Source of the DNA: Bacteroidota bacterium
Lineage (GTDB): Bacteria > Bacteroidota > Bacteroidia > Bacteroidales > VadinHA17
Assembly (NCBI GenBank): GCA_025350595.1
Contig: JANXXP010000378.1
Coordinates: 1 to 53,854 of the forward strand
Direction of reading: 5' to 3'
DNA length: 53,854 nucleotides
Shown: positions 38,907 to 48,601 of the stretch, piece after piece
Numbering within the stretch: position 1 is the stretch's first letter
Layout: the number at the start of each line of letters is the position of its first letter
Translations under genes and position numbers: made by a program
Notes under the pieces: generated by a model
Database searches by the model: none
Told to the model about the DNA's origin: nothing
What the model saw: only the letters and a program-made list of their open reading frames with translations

Positions 38907-40458
38907 CTATTTAATCAACTTAACATCGCTTTCCGGAAGCTTAATTCTTACACCATTGATACTAACTTCCATATCATTCTTATAAGCAATAAGGAGCAGG
39001 GGGGTTCCTTTATCACTATATTTTACCCAGGTTTTTTCCCTTATTCCCATCTGAAAATATTGTTCTTCTTCCAATTTTCCATTCTCAAAATAAAAAGTTT
39101 GTTTACCATCAGGATTTCCCTGTACAAAGGCACCCTTAAACTTTAACTTTCCGTTTGAATAATATGATTTCCATGTTCCGTCTTTTAGGCCAATTATAAA
39201 TTTTCCTTCTTCTGTAATATCCCCGGATTTAAACTTCCATTCTCCATTCCTTTCTCCATCAGAATATTCTCCCTGTGCAATAATCTCACCTGTTAAAGAA
39301 TATTCCGTACTGGCACCATCCCGTTGACCCTGAAAATATTCTTCTTCTCTCAGAATTTCACCATTATCATAGTACCATTTCCAGAGGCCATCCGGTCGGC
39401 CATTATTATATGAACCTGTTTGTTCTGCCTTTTCAAAGTTGTTATAAAACTTCCAAATTCCAGAGCGCCTATTATCTGTATATTGTCCTTCAGCCTGTAC
39501 TTTTCCATTTGGAAAATAATCCTTCCATTTACCATTTCGATTACCAGCTTCATCAATAATACCTTCCGAAACTATTAACCCGTTATCGGTATACATAAAT
39601 GCATTTTTTACCTTTCTGTCCTTAGTATATTCCCTATGTATTCCAACTGGAACTTTATTACGATAGGGTCCGCTATAAATAAGATTCCCATTCTGATCAT
39701 GCTTATTAACTATTTCTATATCCGGCTCATCTTCAACTTTTGATTTGACAATTGCACCGTTCTCATATAGCATTGTAAGAACAAGTTTTCCTTTTAGATC
39801 ATATTCTTTACAATACCCATGTAAAAGATCATCTTTAAAAGATTTCTCTGATTTTATTGACCCGTTGGGATAGAACTCTTTCCAGCCTCCCTGTTTTAAT
39901 CCCTTATTGTCGCTTCTGTTAATTCTCTCCCTGCTTACAAGAAAATCATTATTATATTCAAGCAGAGTAATTAAATTTCCTTCTTTATCATATTCCTTTG
40001 ACAAACCCTCTTTTTTACCCCCATTATACGCTATTGTCTGTTGAATTTTCCCATCAGGAAAGTAAATAAATGCAGTTCCTTCCTTTTTATCGCCTGCAAA
40101 AAGTTCTTTTGTCCATAAGTAAAGTCCTTTTGAAGGATCTTTCTTATATTTGTAATACCACCCGTTCTTTTTACCAATCAAATAATTGATCTTTTCAGCC
40201 GTATCACCTGCCTGATCATAGAAGATCCAAATACTGTCAAGCATAAAATTAGTTCTTCTTATCAGATTTTTTAATACCGGTAACATAATAACTTTTCCAG
40301 AATCCATCAGGCATTCCATTTTTAATCAGTCCTTCGCTCGAAACCGAGTTATTAGGATACTTGAAAATATGATACCCATCCTGTTTCACAGTATTATCCT
40401 GGGCAGTACAGATTTTAAATATTAAAATAATAACAATAAATAAATTAACTTTTTTCAT
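38907..40458 (-). pseudogene. MORN_2/YwqK-family repeat protein split by a frameshift
   Basis: Signal peptide and first repeat in ORF 40249-40458; remaining repeats in ORF 38907-40319 in another frame; repeat phase continues across the junction near 40245-40275. Confidence 0.75.
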
Positions 40459-40461
40459 TCG

Positions 40462-41415
40462 TTAAAGACCAAGTTTTTCAGATATTTCCATCATTCTTTT
40501 TATCGGCTTCCGGGCTTTAATCAACAAATCCTTTTCAAGCAAAATCTCAGGTTTTTCGTTTTTAAGACAATTGTAAACTTTTTCTATCGTTACTAATTTC
40601 ATAAAGCTGCATTCACTACAACCACATGTAGAATCGCGAGGAGGAGCAGGAATAAAGATTTTATCAGGATTTATCTTTTTCATCTGGTGTATAATACCTC
40701 CTTCTGTTGCAATAATATAACTAGTACTACTATCATTTTTTGTGAATTGCAACAAAGCAGAAGTTGAACCAATAAAATCAGCAATCATTCGTACCGGAAG
40801 TTCACATTCGGGATGAACAATAATTTTCGCTGATGGGTTTTCTCCTTTTAATTTTAAAATTGCTTCAAGAGAGAATTCTTCATGTACGTGGCAGGTCCCA
40901 TTCCAGATAATCATATCTCTTCCTGTTTTGTTAAGAATATAATTACCAAGATTCCTGTCAGGAGCAAATAATATTTTTTCATTCGCCGGAAGTGATTCAA
41001 CTATCTGAACTGCATTAGATGAAGTACAAATTATATCAGACAATGCTTTAATCTCTGCTGAAGTATTTACATATGAAATGACAGTTCTGCCAGGATTTTC
41101 CTTAATAAACTTTTCAAAATCTTTTGGTTTACACGAATCTGCCAGAGAGCAACCAGCATTAAGATCAGGAAGAATAACTTTCTTTTCAGGAGCCAGAATT
41201 TTAGCCGTTTCTGCCATAAATTTTACTCCTGCAAACAATATTATGTCGGCGTTATTTGAAGCAGCTTTTTGAGAAAGAGCAAGACTATCACCCACAAAAT
41301 CAGCAATATCCTGAATATCATCTGTTTGATAATAATGAGCAAGAATGATAGCATTTTTTTCTGCTTTCATTCTCCCTATTTCTTCTATATAATTTTCTGT
41401 AGATTGCGTTTTCAT
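40462..41415 (-). CDS. nadA: Quinolinate synthase
   Basis: ILAHYYQTDDIQDIADFVGDSLALSQ, DLNAGCSLADSC, CTSSNAVQIV, CGCSECSFMKL. Confidence 0.97.
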   Translation of the reverse strand: MKTQSTENYIEEIGRMKAEKNAIILAHYYQTDDIQDIADFVGDSLALSQKAASNNADIILFAGVKFMAETAKILAPEKKVILPDLNAGCSLADSCKPKDFEKFIKENPGRTVISYVNTSAEIKALSDIICTSSNAVQIVESLPANEKILFAPDRNLGNYILNKTGRDMIIWNGTCHVHEEFSLEAILKLKGENPSAKIIVHPECELPVRMIADFIGSTSALLQFTKNDSSTSYIIATEGGIIHQMKKINPDKIFIPAPPRDSTCGCSECSFMKLVTIEKVYNCLKNEKPEILLEKDLLIKARKPIKRMMEISEKLGL

Positions 41416-41419
41416 TATG

Positions 41420-41965
41420 ACTTTAAAGATAAGTAAGTAAACATATAAACGAAATCAATATTGGAATATTGATTTTCCTTCATGACCATTTCACATTTAT
41501 TATTAACATTATAATATTCTTATATTTTAATATTAAATTTATTTATGATGATAATGATATGCTGTTAATTGTGTTGATTAAAAAAACAGATTTCTGTTGT
41601 TTTTCTCATCATTACAACTGAGCCAACATCTTTTCAACAGCTCAAAAAACATACCGTTTTTGAGAATCAGCGGATTAGTAAACTAATTAACAATTGTTGA
41701 TAACACATTGTTGATATATTAAGTTAATCAAAAGTAAAATTATTAAGGTTTATTTAAAGTTGATATTTTGACTTTTTTTTATTATAACTTTTTTTCAGGT
41801 AGCTAAACAAGGCTTCAAAATATTAAAATTGTTAACAAAGCGCGAGTTTTAAAATTTAATTATATTTTGTTTACATGTTATTAACAAACAATTGTTCAGT
41901 TGATTTGTTAATCAAATATATTAATTTGCGATCTGTTTCAAAAACCCCAATAAAAAATCAAACGT
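41420..41965. other. Candidate replication origin or other cis-acting region (AT-rich divergent intergenic)
   Basis: About 545 bp without ORF; DnaA-box-like 9-mers at 41500-41508, 41572-41580, 41695-41703, 41709-41717, 41830-41838, 41878-41886, 41906-41914. Confidence 0.35.
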
Positions 41966-42412
41966 TTGAAAAAGAAAAAGATAGCAATAGTCTCAGATCA
42001 TGCCGGATATTTTTTAAAGGAAAAAATATTAAGATATCTGATAAAGGAAGGGCAAGAGGTTAAAGATTTTGGTTGTTCGTCCGAAGAAACAGTAGATTAT
42101 CCTGATTATGGTCATCCTTTGGCAAATGCTGTTTCAGCGGGTGATTATGAGCTGGGGATATCTATTTGTGGTACGGGTAATGGAATTAATATGGTTGTTA
42201 ATAAACATCCCGGAATAAGAAGTGCTTTGTGCTGGAACGAAGAGATAAGTCGTTTGGCGAGGGCACATAACGACGCAAATATCTGTGCATTACCCGGAAG
42301 ATTTATTTCTGAATCGGAAGCATATCTGATAGTCAGAACATTTATTGACACAACTTTTGAAGGAGGCCGACACAAGAAGAGAATAGATAAAATATCATTA
42401 AAAATGTATTAG
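41966..42412 (+). CDS. rpiB: Ribose-5-phosphate isomerase B
   Basis: IAIVSDHAGYFLKE, VDYPDYG, GISICGTGNGINMVVNKHPGIRSALC; apparent TTG start. Confidence 0.94.
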   Translation: MKKKKIAIVSDHAGYFLKEKILRYLIKEGQEVKDFGCSSEETVDYPDYGHPLANAVSAGDYELGISICGTGNGINMVVNKHPGIRSALCWNEEISRLARAHNDANICALPGRFISESEAYLIVRTFIDTTFEGGRHKKRIDKISLKMY

Positions 42413-42413
42413 T

Positions 42414-42854
42414 ATGCTTTCAAATTCATGCAGATATGGAATCAGGGCGGTCATATATTTAGCAAGTCAGCCTGTGGCGAACGGTAAAACAGGCATAAAA
42501 AAAATAAGTAATGATCTTGATCTTCCCGCCCCCTTTCTTGCAAAGATTCTTCAGCAACTTGCAAAGCAAAAAATTCTCAGTTCATCCAAAGGACCTCATG
42601 GTGGGTTTTCATTATTAATGGATCCAAAAAAGATAACAGTTCTTGATATTGTAAATTCAATTGACGGGAGTGATATTTTTACAAATTGTGTGATGCACAA
42701 CGGATCATGCGAATCAGTAGGCGCCGAAAAAAAAACATGCCCGCTTCATGAAGATTATTCTAAAACCAGGGAAAATCTTATAAAATTATTTAGTAGTAAA
42801 ACAATTTTTGAAATGGTAACAAGGGCAAATAGTAATGACCTTATCGCTATCTGA
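42414..42854 (+). CDS. Rrf2-family transcriptional regulator with cysteine triad
   Basis: YGIRAVIYLASQP, LPAPFLAKILQQLAKQKILSSSKGPHGGFSL, CVMHNGSC...C. Confidence 0.93.
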   Translation: MLSNSCRYGIRAVIYLASQPVANGKTGIKKISNDLDLPAPFLAKILQQLAKQKILSSSKGPHGGFSLLMDPKKITVLDIVNSIDGSDIFTNCVMHNGSCESVGAEKKTCPLHEDYSKTRENLIKLFSSKTIFEMVTRANSNDLIAI

Positions 42855-43224
42855 CAGAAGTTTTTATAAAGGGTTTAATCCACAACCAGACTAAAATTGA
42901 AAGTACAATACCTGTTGAATTAGCCATTACATCGTAAATACTTGCATAACGACTGACGGTTAATACACCCTGTAAGATTTCCATTAAAACTCCATAGAAA
43001 AAAGGAATAAGAGCCAGCAATAATAACTGTTTATTCGATATTATTCTTTTCCTGTTATCAAATATTATTGCGGACATAAACCCAAAATACATAAAGAGAT
43101 GTACCAGTTTATCCAGGTTAGGGATATCAGAATAAGGGACATTTTTAAATGTGTCGGAGCTGGCGAAGCTAAGATAAAGTATAATCAATGCCACCAATAT
43201 TGAGGATATATTCCTTTTTATCAT
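42847..43224 (-). CDS. VanZ-like membrane protein
   Basis: DKLVHLFMYFGFMSAIIF; PFFYGVLMEILQ. Start likely the internal ATG at 43224, preceded on the - strand by an exact TAATTTTG -7 box. Confidence 0.82.
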   Translation of the reverse strand: MIKRNISSILVALIILYLSFASSDTFKNVPYSDIPNLDKLVHLFMYFGFMSAIIFDNRKRIISNKQLLLLALIPFFYGVLMEILQGVLTVSRYASIYDVMANSTGIVLSILVWLWIKPFIKTSVR

Positions 43225-43297
43225 TTTTAAAGTTTGGTGCAAAATTAAATAATTAAGTGGTTTTTTATTTATAATTTTCATGATTGTATTTTAAAGG

Positions 43298-44434
43298 ATG
43301 GCAGGGATATATATTCACATACCATTTTGTAAGAAGCTCTGTTTTTATTGTGATTTCTATCATGTAATTACATCTGAACAGAACTCAGTATTTGTTGAAG
43401 CTCTCCTTAAGGAAACTGAATTACGGAAGGATTATCTGGAAGACGAAACCGTTTCCACTATATATATTGGAGGAGGCACCCCGTCTGTGTTTTCAATTAA
43501 AGAGCTCAGCGATATTCTTAATGAAATAAATAAGTTTTTCAGCGTTGAAGAAAATTGCGAAATCACAATAGAACTGAACCCTGATGATGTCAATCAGAAT
43601 TACATGGAGGGTCTGAAGAAACTGAATATAAACAGGATCAGTTTAGGGGTTCAATCGTGGAGAGATCCGGATCTTAAAATGTTAAACAGAAGACATAATT
43701 CAGAACAGGCAGCGGCAGCTCTTTCAGAAGTTTTTAATGCCGGGTTTAACAATGTAACAATTGATCTGATTTACGGAATTCCGGGAATGACAGTTAAGGA
43801 ATGGTCCTCAAATCTTGATATAGCCTTCTCTTTTGACATAAAACATTTGTCGGCATATCATCTGACCATAGAACCGGGAACGGTATTTGGAAAGATGCTG
43901 GAGAAAGGACATTTTACAGAGATTGATGAGAACGAGAGTAATGCACAGTTTAATACACTGATTGAAAAGGCAGAATCAGCCGGGTTTATTCATTATGAGA
44001 TTTCAAATTTCGGTAAACCGGGATATTTCTCAAAACATAATTCCAACTACTGGAAACAGATCAATTACCTGGGGCTAGGTCCTTCGGCACATTCATTTAA
44101 CGGATATTCGAGGCAGTGGAATATCAGGAATCTGAATGGTTATATTAAAGCTATAAATAGCGGAAAATCATTTTTTGAGAAAGAAGAACTTGACGCAAAA
44201 GCCAGGTTTAATGAATATATCATGACATCACTTCGAACTATGTGGGGAATTGATCTTGAATACATCGAGACAACTTTTGAAAAAGAGGGATATGATTATG
44301 TTGTAAATTTGTCAGGCAAATTTAAAAATTATGGGTTGATGAAACAGGAGAAGAACAGCCTGATACTTACAAATCAGGGAAAAATGATCTCAGACAATAT
44401 TATTTCTGAATTTATGATGCCATCAGAAGACTAG
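43298..44434 (+). CDS. hemW: Radical SAM heme chaperone HemW
   Basis: GIYIHIPFCKKLCFYCDFYHV, TIYIGGGTPSVF, RISLGVQSWRDPDLKMLNRRH, YEISNFGKPGYFSKHNSNYW. Confidence 0.96.
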   Translation: MAGIYIHIPFCKKLCFYCDFYHVITSEQNSVFVEALLKETELRKDYLEDETVSTIYIGGGTPSVFSIKELSDILNEINKFFSVEENCEITIELNPDDVNQNYMEGLKKLNINRISLGVQSWRDPDLKMLNRRHNSEQAAAALSEVFNAGFNNVTIDLIYGIPGMTVKEWSSNLDIAFSFDIKHLSAYHLTIEPGTVFGKMLEKGHFTEIDENESNAQFNTLIEKAESAGFIHYEISNFGKPGYFSKHNSNYWKQINYLGLGPSAHSFNGYSRQWNIRNLNGYIKAINSGKSFFEKEELDAKARFNEYIMTSLRTMWGIDLEYIETTFEKEGYDYVVNLSGKFKNYGLMKQEKNSLILTNQGKMISDNIISEFMMPSED

Positions 44435-45352
44435 TTACTTTTTTGACAGCATAAAATTTGTGCGTCCGATGATATTATCCTCAAGGTATAGTTCTACACT
44501 GTAATTACCAACAATAAAATCGCCGGTATTATCAAGATAGATACACATTTCAATATCCTGATTCATGTAATCAACTGCACGGCTAGCGGAATAGATAGTT
44601 TTGTTTCCCTTATATTCAAAAAGGTTATCGGGACTGCTGGTAATTACCAGAGAGTCGGGTCGGATCACCCGCATAAAAACTTCTTTTGGCCCTGATTTCG
44701 CAAGAGCATTCTCGCGCAGGGTAAAACAGATCCTGAGTTTATCGAGAAGACCAATACGGGTTGTTTCTTTTCTCTTTTTGTTAAGAGAAGCTGCAACGAT
44801 ATCTTTGGCCTGAATAACAGAGGCAATCTCAACTTTTGTACTTAGTTCCTCTTTTACTTTTGAGAGTTGAGTATTCGTATTTCTGACTTTGCTTATCTGT
44901 TGACGTATTTCGGTATTTTCAGTTGAAAGAACTTTATTTCTAGTGTTTAAAGAGTCGATCTGAACAATATAGCTTTTCATTATGTCCCGCATTGTTGTGA
45001 TCTCACTCTTGTATTTTATTATAAGCTGGGCGTTGGATGCGTTTATCGTTAATAACTGAACGATCCTTGTTTTTTCCTTTTGCATTACGGAATTAAGACT
45101 ATCGTTATTCGTTTTAAGAGTATCATAAGCTACAACCATGAGCCTTAATTCATGGGCAAGGGAGTCTTTTTCCTGAGTCAGAACAGTCTCCATCTCAACC
45201 ATTTGATTTCCCATTTTGGTTTTCTGGTCGTAATACATAAAGATTAAAAAAATCAAGGCCCCGGCCAGAATAATTGATATGGCAATCAATGCGAACGGAG
45301 TGTTCTTTTTTGTTTCCGGTTCTGATGAAGAAATATTATCGGTGTCTGTCAT
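44435..45352 (-). CDS. Single-pass membrane coiled-coil protein with C-terminal beta-rich domain
   Basis: TM near N-terminus (FALIAISIILAGALIFLIFMYY), long heptad region, C-terminal domain ending IIGRTNFMLSKK. Confidence 0.7.
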   Translation of the reverse strand: MTDTDNISSSEPETKKNTPFALIAISIILAGALIFLIFMYYDQKTKMGNQMVEMETVLTQEKDSLAHELRLMVVAYDTLKTNNDSLNSVMQKEKTRIVQLLTINASNAQLIIKYKSEITTMRDIMKSYIVQIDSLNTRNKVLSTENTEIRQQISKVRNTNTQLSKVKEELSTKVEIASVIQAKDIVAASLNKKRKETTRIGLLDKLRICFTLRENALAKSGPKEVFMRVIRPDSLVITSSPDNLFEYKGNKTIYSASRAVDYMNQDIEMCIYLDNTGDFIVGNYSVELYLEDNIIGRTNFMLSKK

Positions 45353-45481
45353 TTATGCTGGTGAGTTTAAATATTTTGAATGCAAAAATAGTAATATCCC
45401 GGTAATATTAACAATATCATAATCAACCAATAAATGATCAAAGTACAATAGTGCAGGTATAAGGGATATTTCTGAAATCCA

Positions 45482-45540
45482 TTAACCACAAAGGGCGCTA
45501 AGTCCCGATAGCTATCGGGATTACGCAAAGATCGCAAAGA
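45482..45540. repeat. Intergenic repeat-like element with 18-bp perfect palindrome
   Basis: TCCCGATAGCTATCGGGA (45503-45520) flanked by ACCACAAAGGGCGCTAAG and TTACGCAAAGATCGCAAAG. Confidence 0.55.
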
Positions 45541-45597
45541 GCTGAAACTCTAAATATTAATTTTGTGTGTGTTGCCACATCTTTGAGAATTTTGCGA

Positions 45598-46383
45598 TTA
45601 ATTATTTACCAAATATTTTTTAATATCAATTTCTTTCAGTTTTTCTTTGGTTGCTTTATAGCCTAAACCAAAAAGTTCTTCTGCTTTGTCAGGATCGAGA
45701 ATCTTATAATTACTTAATTCAGTGGGGGCAATGAACAAGTCAAATTTCTTTGATTTTTCAATAATTTCTTTTGACATGCTGAGCATGAAAGATCTTTCAG
45801 CAATATTTATCAGGCCACTGACTTTTTCCATATAACCAACCGAATTCACAAATGAACCAATAAGATTTTTGCAGATATTTTCTATTGGCTTCAGCGGCAT
45901 ATTATCCAAAACACCACCGTCTACATAACAGATATTATTTATTATTACAGGTTGAAAAAGTACCGGGATACTTGCTGATGCAATAACGGGATCAATAAGA
46001 TCGCCTTTTGAGAAATATACAGCCTTGCCGTTATTAAGATCTGTTGCGGTTACAAACAGAGGAATTTTAAGTTCTTCAAATGTTGTTGCATGTAAGTTAT
46101 TTTTTAAAATTTTGGTTACACCGCTGATTTGAAGTAATCCTTCCCGGGGTAAGGCCGGCCGCATAAAATCGAGACGACTTCCGACATTCAGTATTTTATG
46201 GATTTCGCCTGGTGTGTGTCCATCGGCATAAAGAACTCCGGCAAGGGCTCCTGCACTTGTTCCTGAAATCACATCTGGATATATTCCGGCTTCATTCAGC
46301 GCTTCTAAAACGCCCAGATGAGCAAACCCTCTTGCGCCACCACCACTTAATACAAGGCCAATTTTATATTTTATTTGAGACAT
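45598..46383 (-). CDS. Patatin-like phospholipase
   Basis: GLVLSGGGARGFAHLGVLEAL, GTSAGALAG, YVDGGVLDNMP. Confidence 0.95.
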   Translation of the reverse strand: MSQIKYKIGLVLSGGGARGFAHLGVLEALNEAGIYPDVISGTSAGALAGVLYADGHTPGEIHKILNVGSRLDFMRPALPREGLLQISGVTKILKNNLHATTFEELKIPLFVTATDLNNGKAVYFSKGDLIDPVIASASIPVLFQPVIINNICYVDGGVLDNMPLKPIENICKNLIGSFVNSVGYMEKVSGLINIAERSFMLSMSKEIIEKSKKFDLFIAPTELSNYKILDPDKAEELFGLGYKATKEKLKEIDIKKYLVNN

Positions 46384-46400
46384 ATGATAAACCTTAATAA

Positions 46401-47693
46401 CTATGTAGTTAAAAAATCAACAAGAAGTTTAATATTAAGAAACGTAACAATTGCAGCAATAACCGATAAAACAGTAATCAGATATGGACCATTCGCGTAT
46501 TTTCCCATCACTTTTTTTGATGAGGTGAGATAGATTTGTATTGCTATGGTGAATGGGAGCTGGACGCTAAGAAAAACCTGCGATAAAATTAGTCCTTTGA
46601 AGGGACTTCCAACAAAAAAGATCAAAATCAAAGCGCCCAACAATGAAATAATTATCCCAATCCGGGAATGGTTATCTTTAACATCATAAGGCTCTCCGTA
46701 CATACCAGAAACAATAGATCCACCAGCCATACCTGAGGTAATAGATGAAGCTACACCGGCGAAAAGAAGTGCAATACCAAAAACAACGGTAGCTTTTGAT
46801 CCGAGAAGAGGGGCAAGCAGTTTTTGGGCCTGCTGAAGCTCATCAACTTTTATACTGTTTTTAAAAAATGTTGCAGCAGCCAGAATTATCATCGCACTAT
46901 TTATTGCCCAGCCAATTATCATTGAAAATAAAGTGTCAGCAAATTCATATTTTAATTGCTTCTTAATGACTTTTTCGTCCTTCAGATTCCATTGACGGCT
47001 TTGGATAACCTCTGAGTGGAGAAAAAGGTTGTGTGGCATAACCACCGCACCAAGAACACTCATGAGTAGCAACATTGATCCTTTAGGAAAAGAAGGTACA
47101 ACCCAGGAAACACCCACCTTAACCCAATCAACATCAACCAGATAAAGCTCATAGAGAAATGAGAGCCCGATAATAGAAACAAATCCGATGATCCACTTCT
47201 CAATCTTTCTGTAAGAGTTTGTTAATAACATAATTATCACAAAAATTGTTATCAGGATTGCACCAATTTTAATCGGAATTTGAAAGAGCATGTTCAAAGC
47301 AATGGCTCCGCCCAAAATTTCTGCCAGGGATGTCGCAACAGAAGCCATAACTGCAAAGGAAAGAATTGCTTTTGAGACCTTAGGATGAATATAAATAGTT
47401 GCAGCTTCAGACAAACAAAGACCGGTAGCAATGCCTAAATGAGCTACGTTGTGCTGCAGAACAATCAGCATTATTGTAGACAGAGTCACAATCCATAACA
47501 AAGTATAGCCATAACCAGAGCCAACACCGATATTGGCGGCCCAATTGCCCGGATCAATGAAGCCAACAGTTACCAGCAAACCTGGACCAATATATTTGAA
47601 AATGTCAAGCGCACCAAATGAAGGTGTGTGATCTTTTCTTTTCAAATCTTTTATTAAGCCAAGAGGACTAAATAACTTTTTAATATTCAACAT
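46401..47693 (-). CDS. mntH: Nramp-family divalent metal (Mn2+/Fe2+) transporter
   Basis: GFIDPGNWAANI, VVMPHNLFLHSEVIQSR, GMAGGSIVSGM. Confidence 0.94.
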   Translation of the reverse strand: MLNIKKLFSPLGLIKDLKRKDHTPSFGALDIFKYIGPGLLVTVGFIDPGNWAANIGVGSGYGYTLLWIVTLSTIMLIVLQHNVAHLGIATGLCLSEAATIYIHPKVSKAILSFAVMASVATSLAEILGGAIALNMLFQIPIKIGAILITIFVIIMLLTNSYRKIEKWIIGFVSIIGLSFLYELYLVDVDWVKVGVSWVVPSFPKGSMLLLMSVLGAVVMPHNLFLHSEVIQSRQWNLKDEKVIKKQLKYEFADTLFSMIIGWAINSAMIILAAATFFKNSIKVDELQQAQKLLAPLLGSKATVVFGIALLFAGVASSITSGMAGGSIVSGMYGEPYDVKDNHSRIGIIISLLGALILIFFVGSPFKGLILSQVFLSVQLPFTIAIQIYLTSSKKVMGKYANGPYLITVLSVIAAIVTFLNIKLLVDFLTT

Positions 47694-47725
47694 ATTGAAT
47701 ACTTTGTAACTCAGAGTAGATTATC

Positions 47726-47757
47726 TTGTATAAATTTGTTATACAATTACAAATATA
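47726..47757 (-). promoter_or_regulatory. Nramp-gene promoter with overlapping operator-like dyad
   Basis: - strand -7 box TATATTTG (47750-47757), followed 3 bp downstream by dyad TTGTATAA-N5-TTATACAA (47726-47746). Confidence 0.6.
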
Positions 47758-47860
47758 AGCAATGCAGCTCAAAAGTATTGTCAGAGACTGAACAACATAA
47801 AATCAATATATATTTGTATTATCAGCAGAAATCAGTTGATATAAATTAAATAGAGAAGAT

Positions 47861-48151
47861 ATGCAATTTTTACTTACGGCCTACGATGGCAAAGACCCCG
47901 GATCTCCTGAACGAAGAATGAGAGTAAGGGAAGGTCATCTGAAAAAGATATCCGGGCTAAAAAAGACCGGTGAATTTTTATTCGGAGGAGCAATTCTCGA
48001 TGCAGAAGGAAAAATGATCGGATCGATGATCGTTTATGATTTTCCTGACAGAGAATCGCTCGATGAAAAACTGAAAGACGAACCATATATAACAGAAGGT
48101 GTCTGGAAAAGAATTGATATTCAGCTATTTCGTCTTGCAAAAATAGAATAG
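47861..48151 (+). CDS. YciI-family protein
   Basis: RMRVREGHLKKISGLKKTGEFLFGGAILD; IGSMIVYDFPDRESLDEKLKDEPYITEGVW. Confidence 0.92.
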   Translation: MQFLLTAYDGKDPGSPERRMRVREGHLKKISGLKKTGEFLFGGAILDAEGKMIGSMIVYDFPDRESLDEKLKDEPYITEGVWKRIDIQLFRLAKIE

Positions 48152-48157
48152 AGCTCG

Positions 48158-48601
48158 ATGGATATTAAAAAATTTAATCCCGCTGTTGACAAAAAATACC
48201 TGATTCTTCTGGCCGGGGCCATGTGGTGCGGAGTAGGCGTGATGCTTATTGGTTTTGCTGTTTCGTGGCTGTCACATTATAGCGTAAAGGATCAGGGAAT
48301 ATTTTTTATTGCCGGGTTTATTGCAGCTATGCCTATCCATCATTTTGGATTTTTGAAACTTGCCGATAAAAATCTGAACAGGTTAATGCCGCTGACCGAA
48401 AAAAAATGTATTTTTTCCTTTATTACATGGAAAAGCTATCTGATTATTCTTGTCATGGTATCATTGGGTATTACCCTGAGGCATTCGTCAATACCAAAGA
48501 ACTATTTATCAATTCTTTATAATGGAATAGGGTTAGGATTATTTCTTTCCGGACTAAGGTATTTCAGATTCTTTGCCAGACTTCTATCTGCAAAAACGTA
48601 G
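48158..48601 (+). CDS. Uncharacterised integral membrane protein
   Basis: 147 aa with about four hydrophobic helices. Confidence 0.7.
   Translation: MDIKKFNPAVDKKYLILLAGAMWCGVGVMLIGFAVSWLSHYSVKDQGIFFIAGFIAAMPIHHFGFLKLADKNLNRLMPLTEKKCIFSFITWKSYLIILVMVSLGITLRHSSIPKNYLSILYNGIGLGLFLSGLRYFRFFARLLSAKT

Noticed and set aside
41641-41664. CTCAAAAA/TTTTTGAG hairpin as the nadA terminator
   Set aside because: It lies upstream of nadA (which is on the - strand and starts at 41415), so it cannot end that gene.
43225-43281. ORF-track N-terminal extension of the VanZ-like protein, leaving only 16 bp to hemW
   Set aside because: The ATG at 43224 starts at the first TM helix and is preceded by a TAATTTTG promoter box, so the longer start is unlikely.
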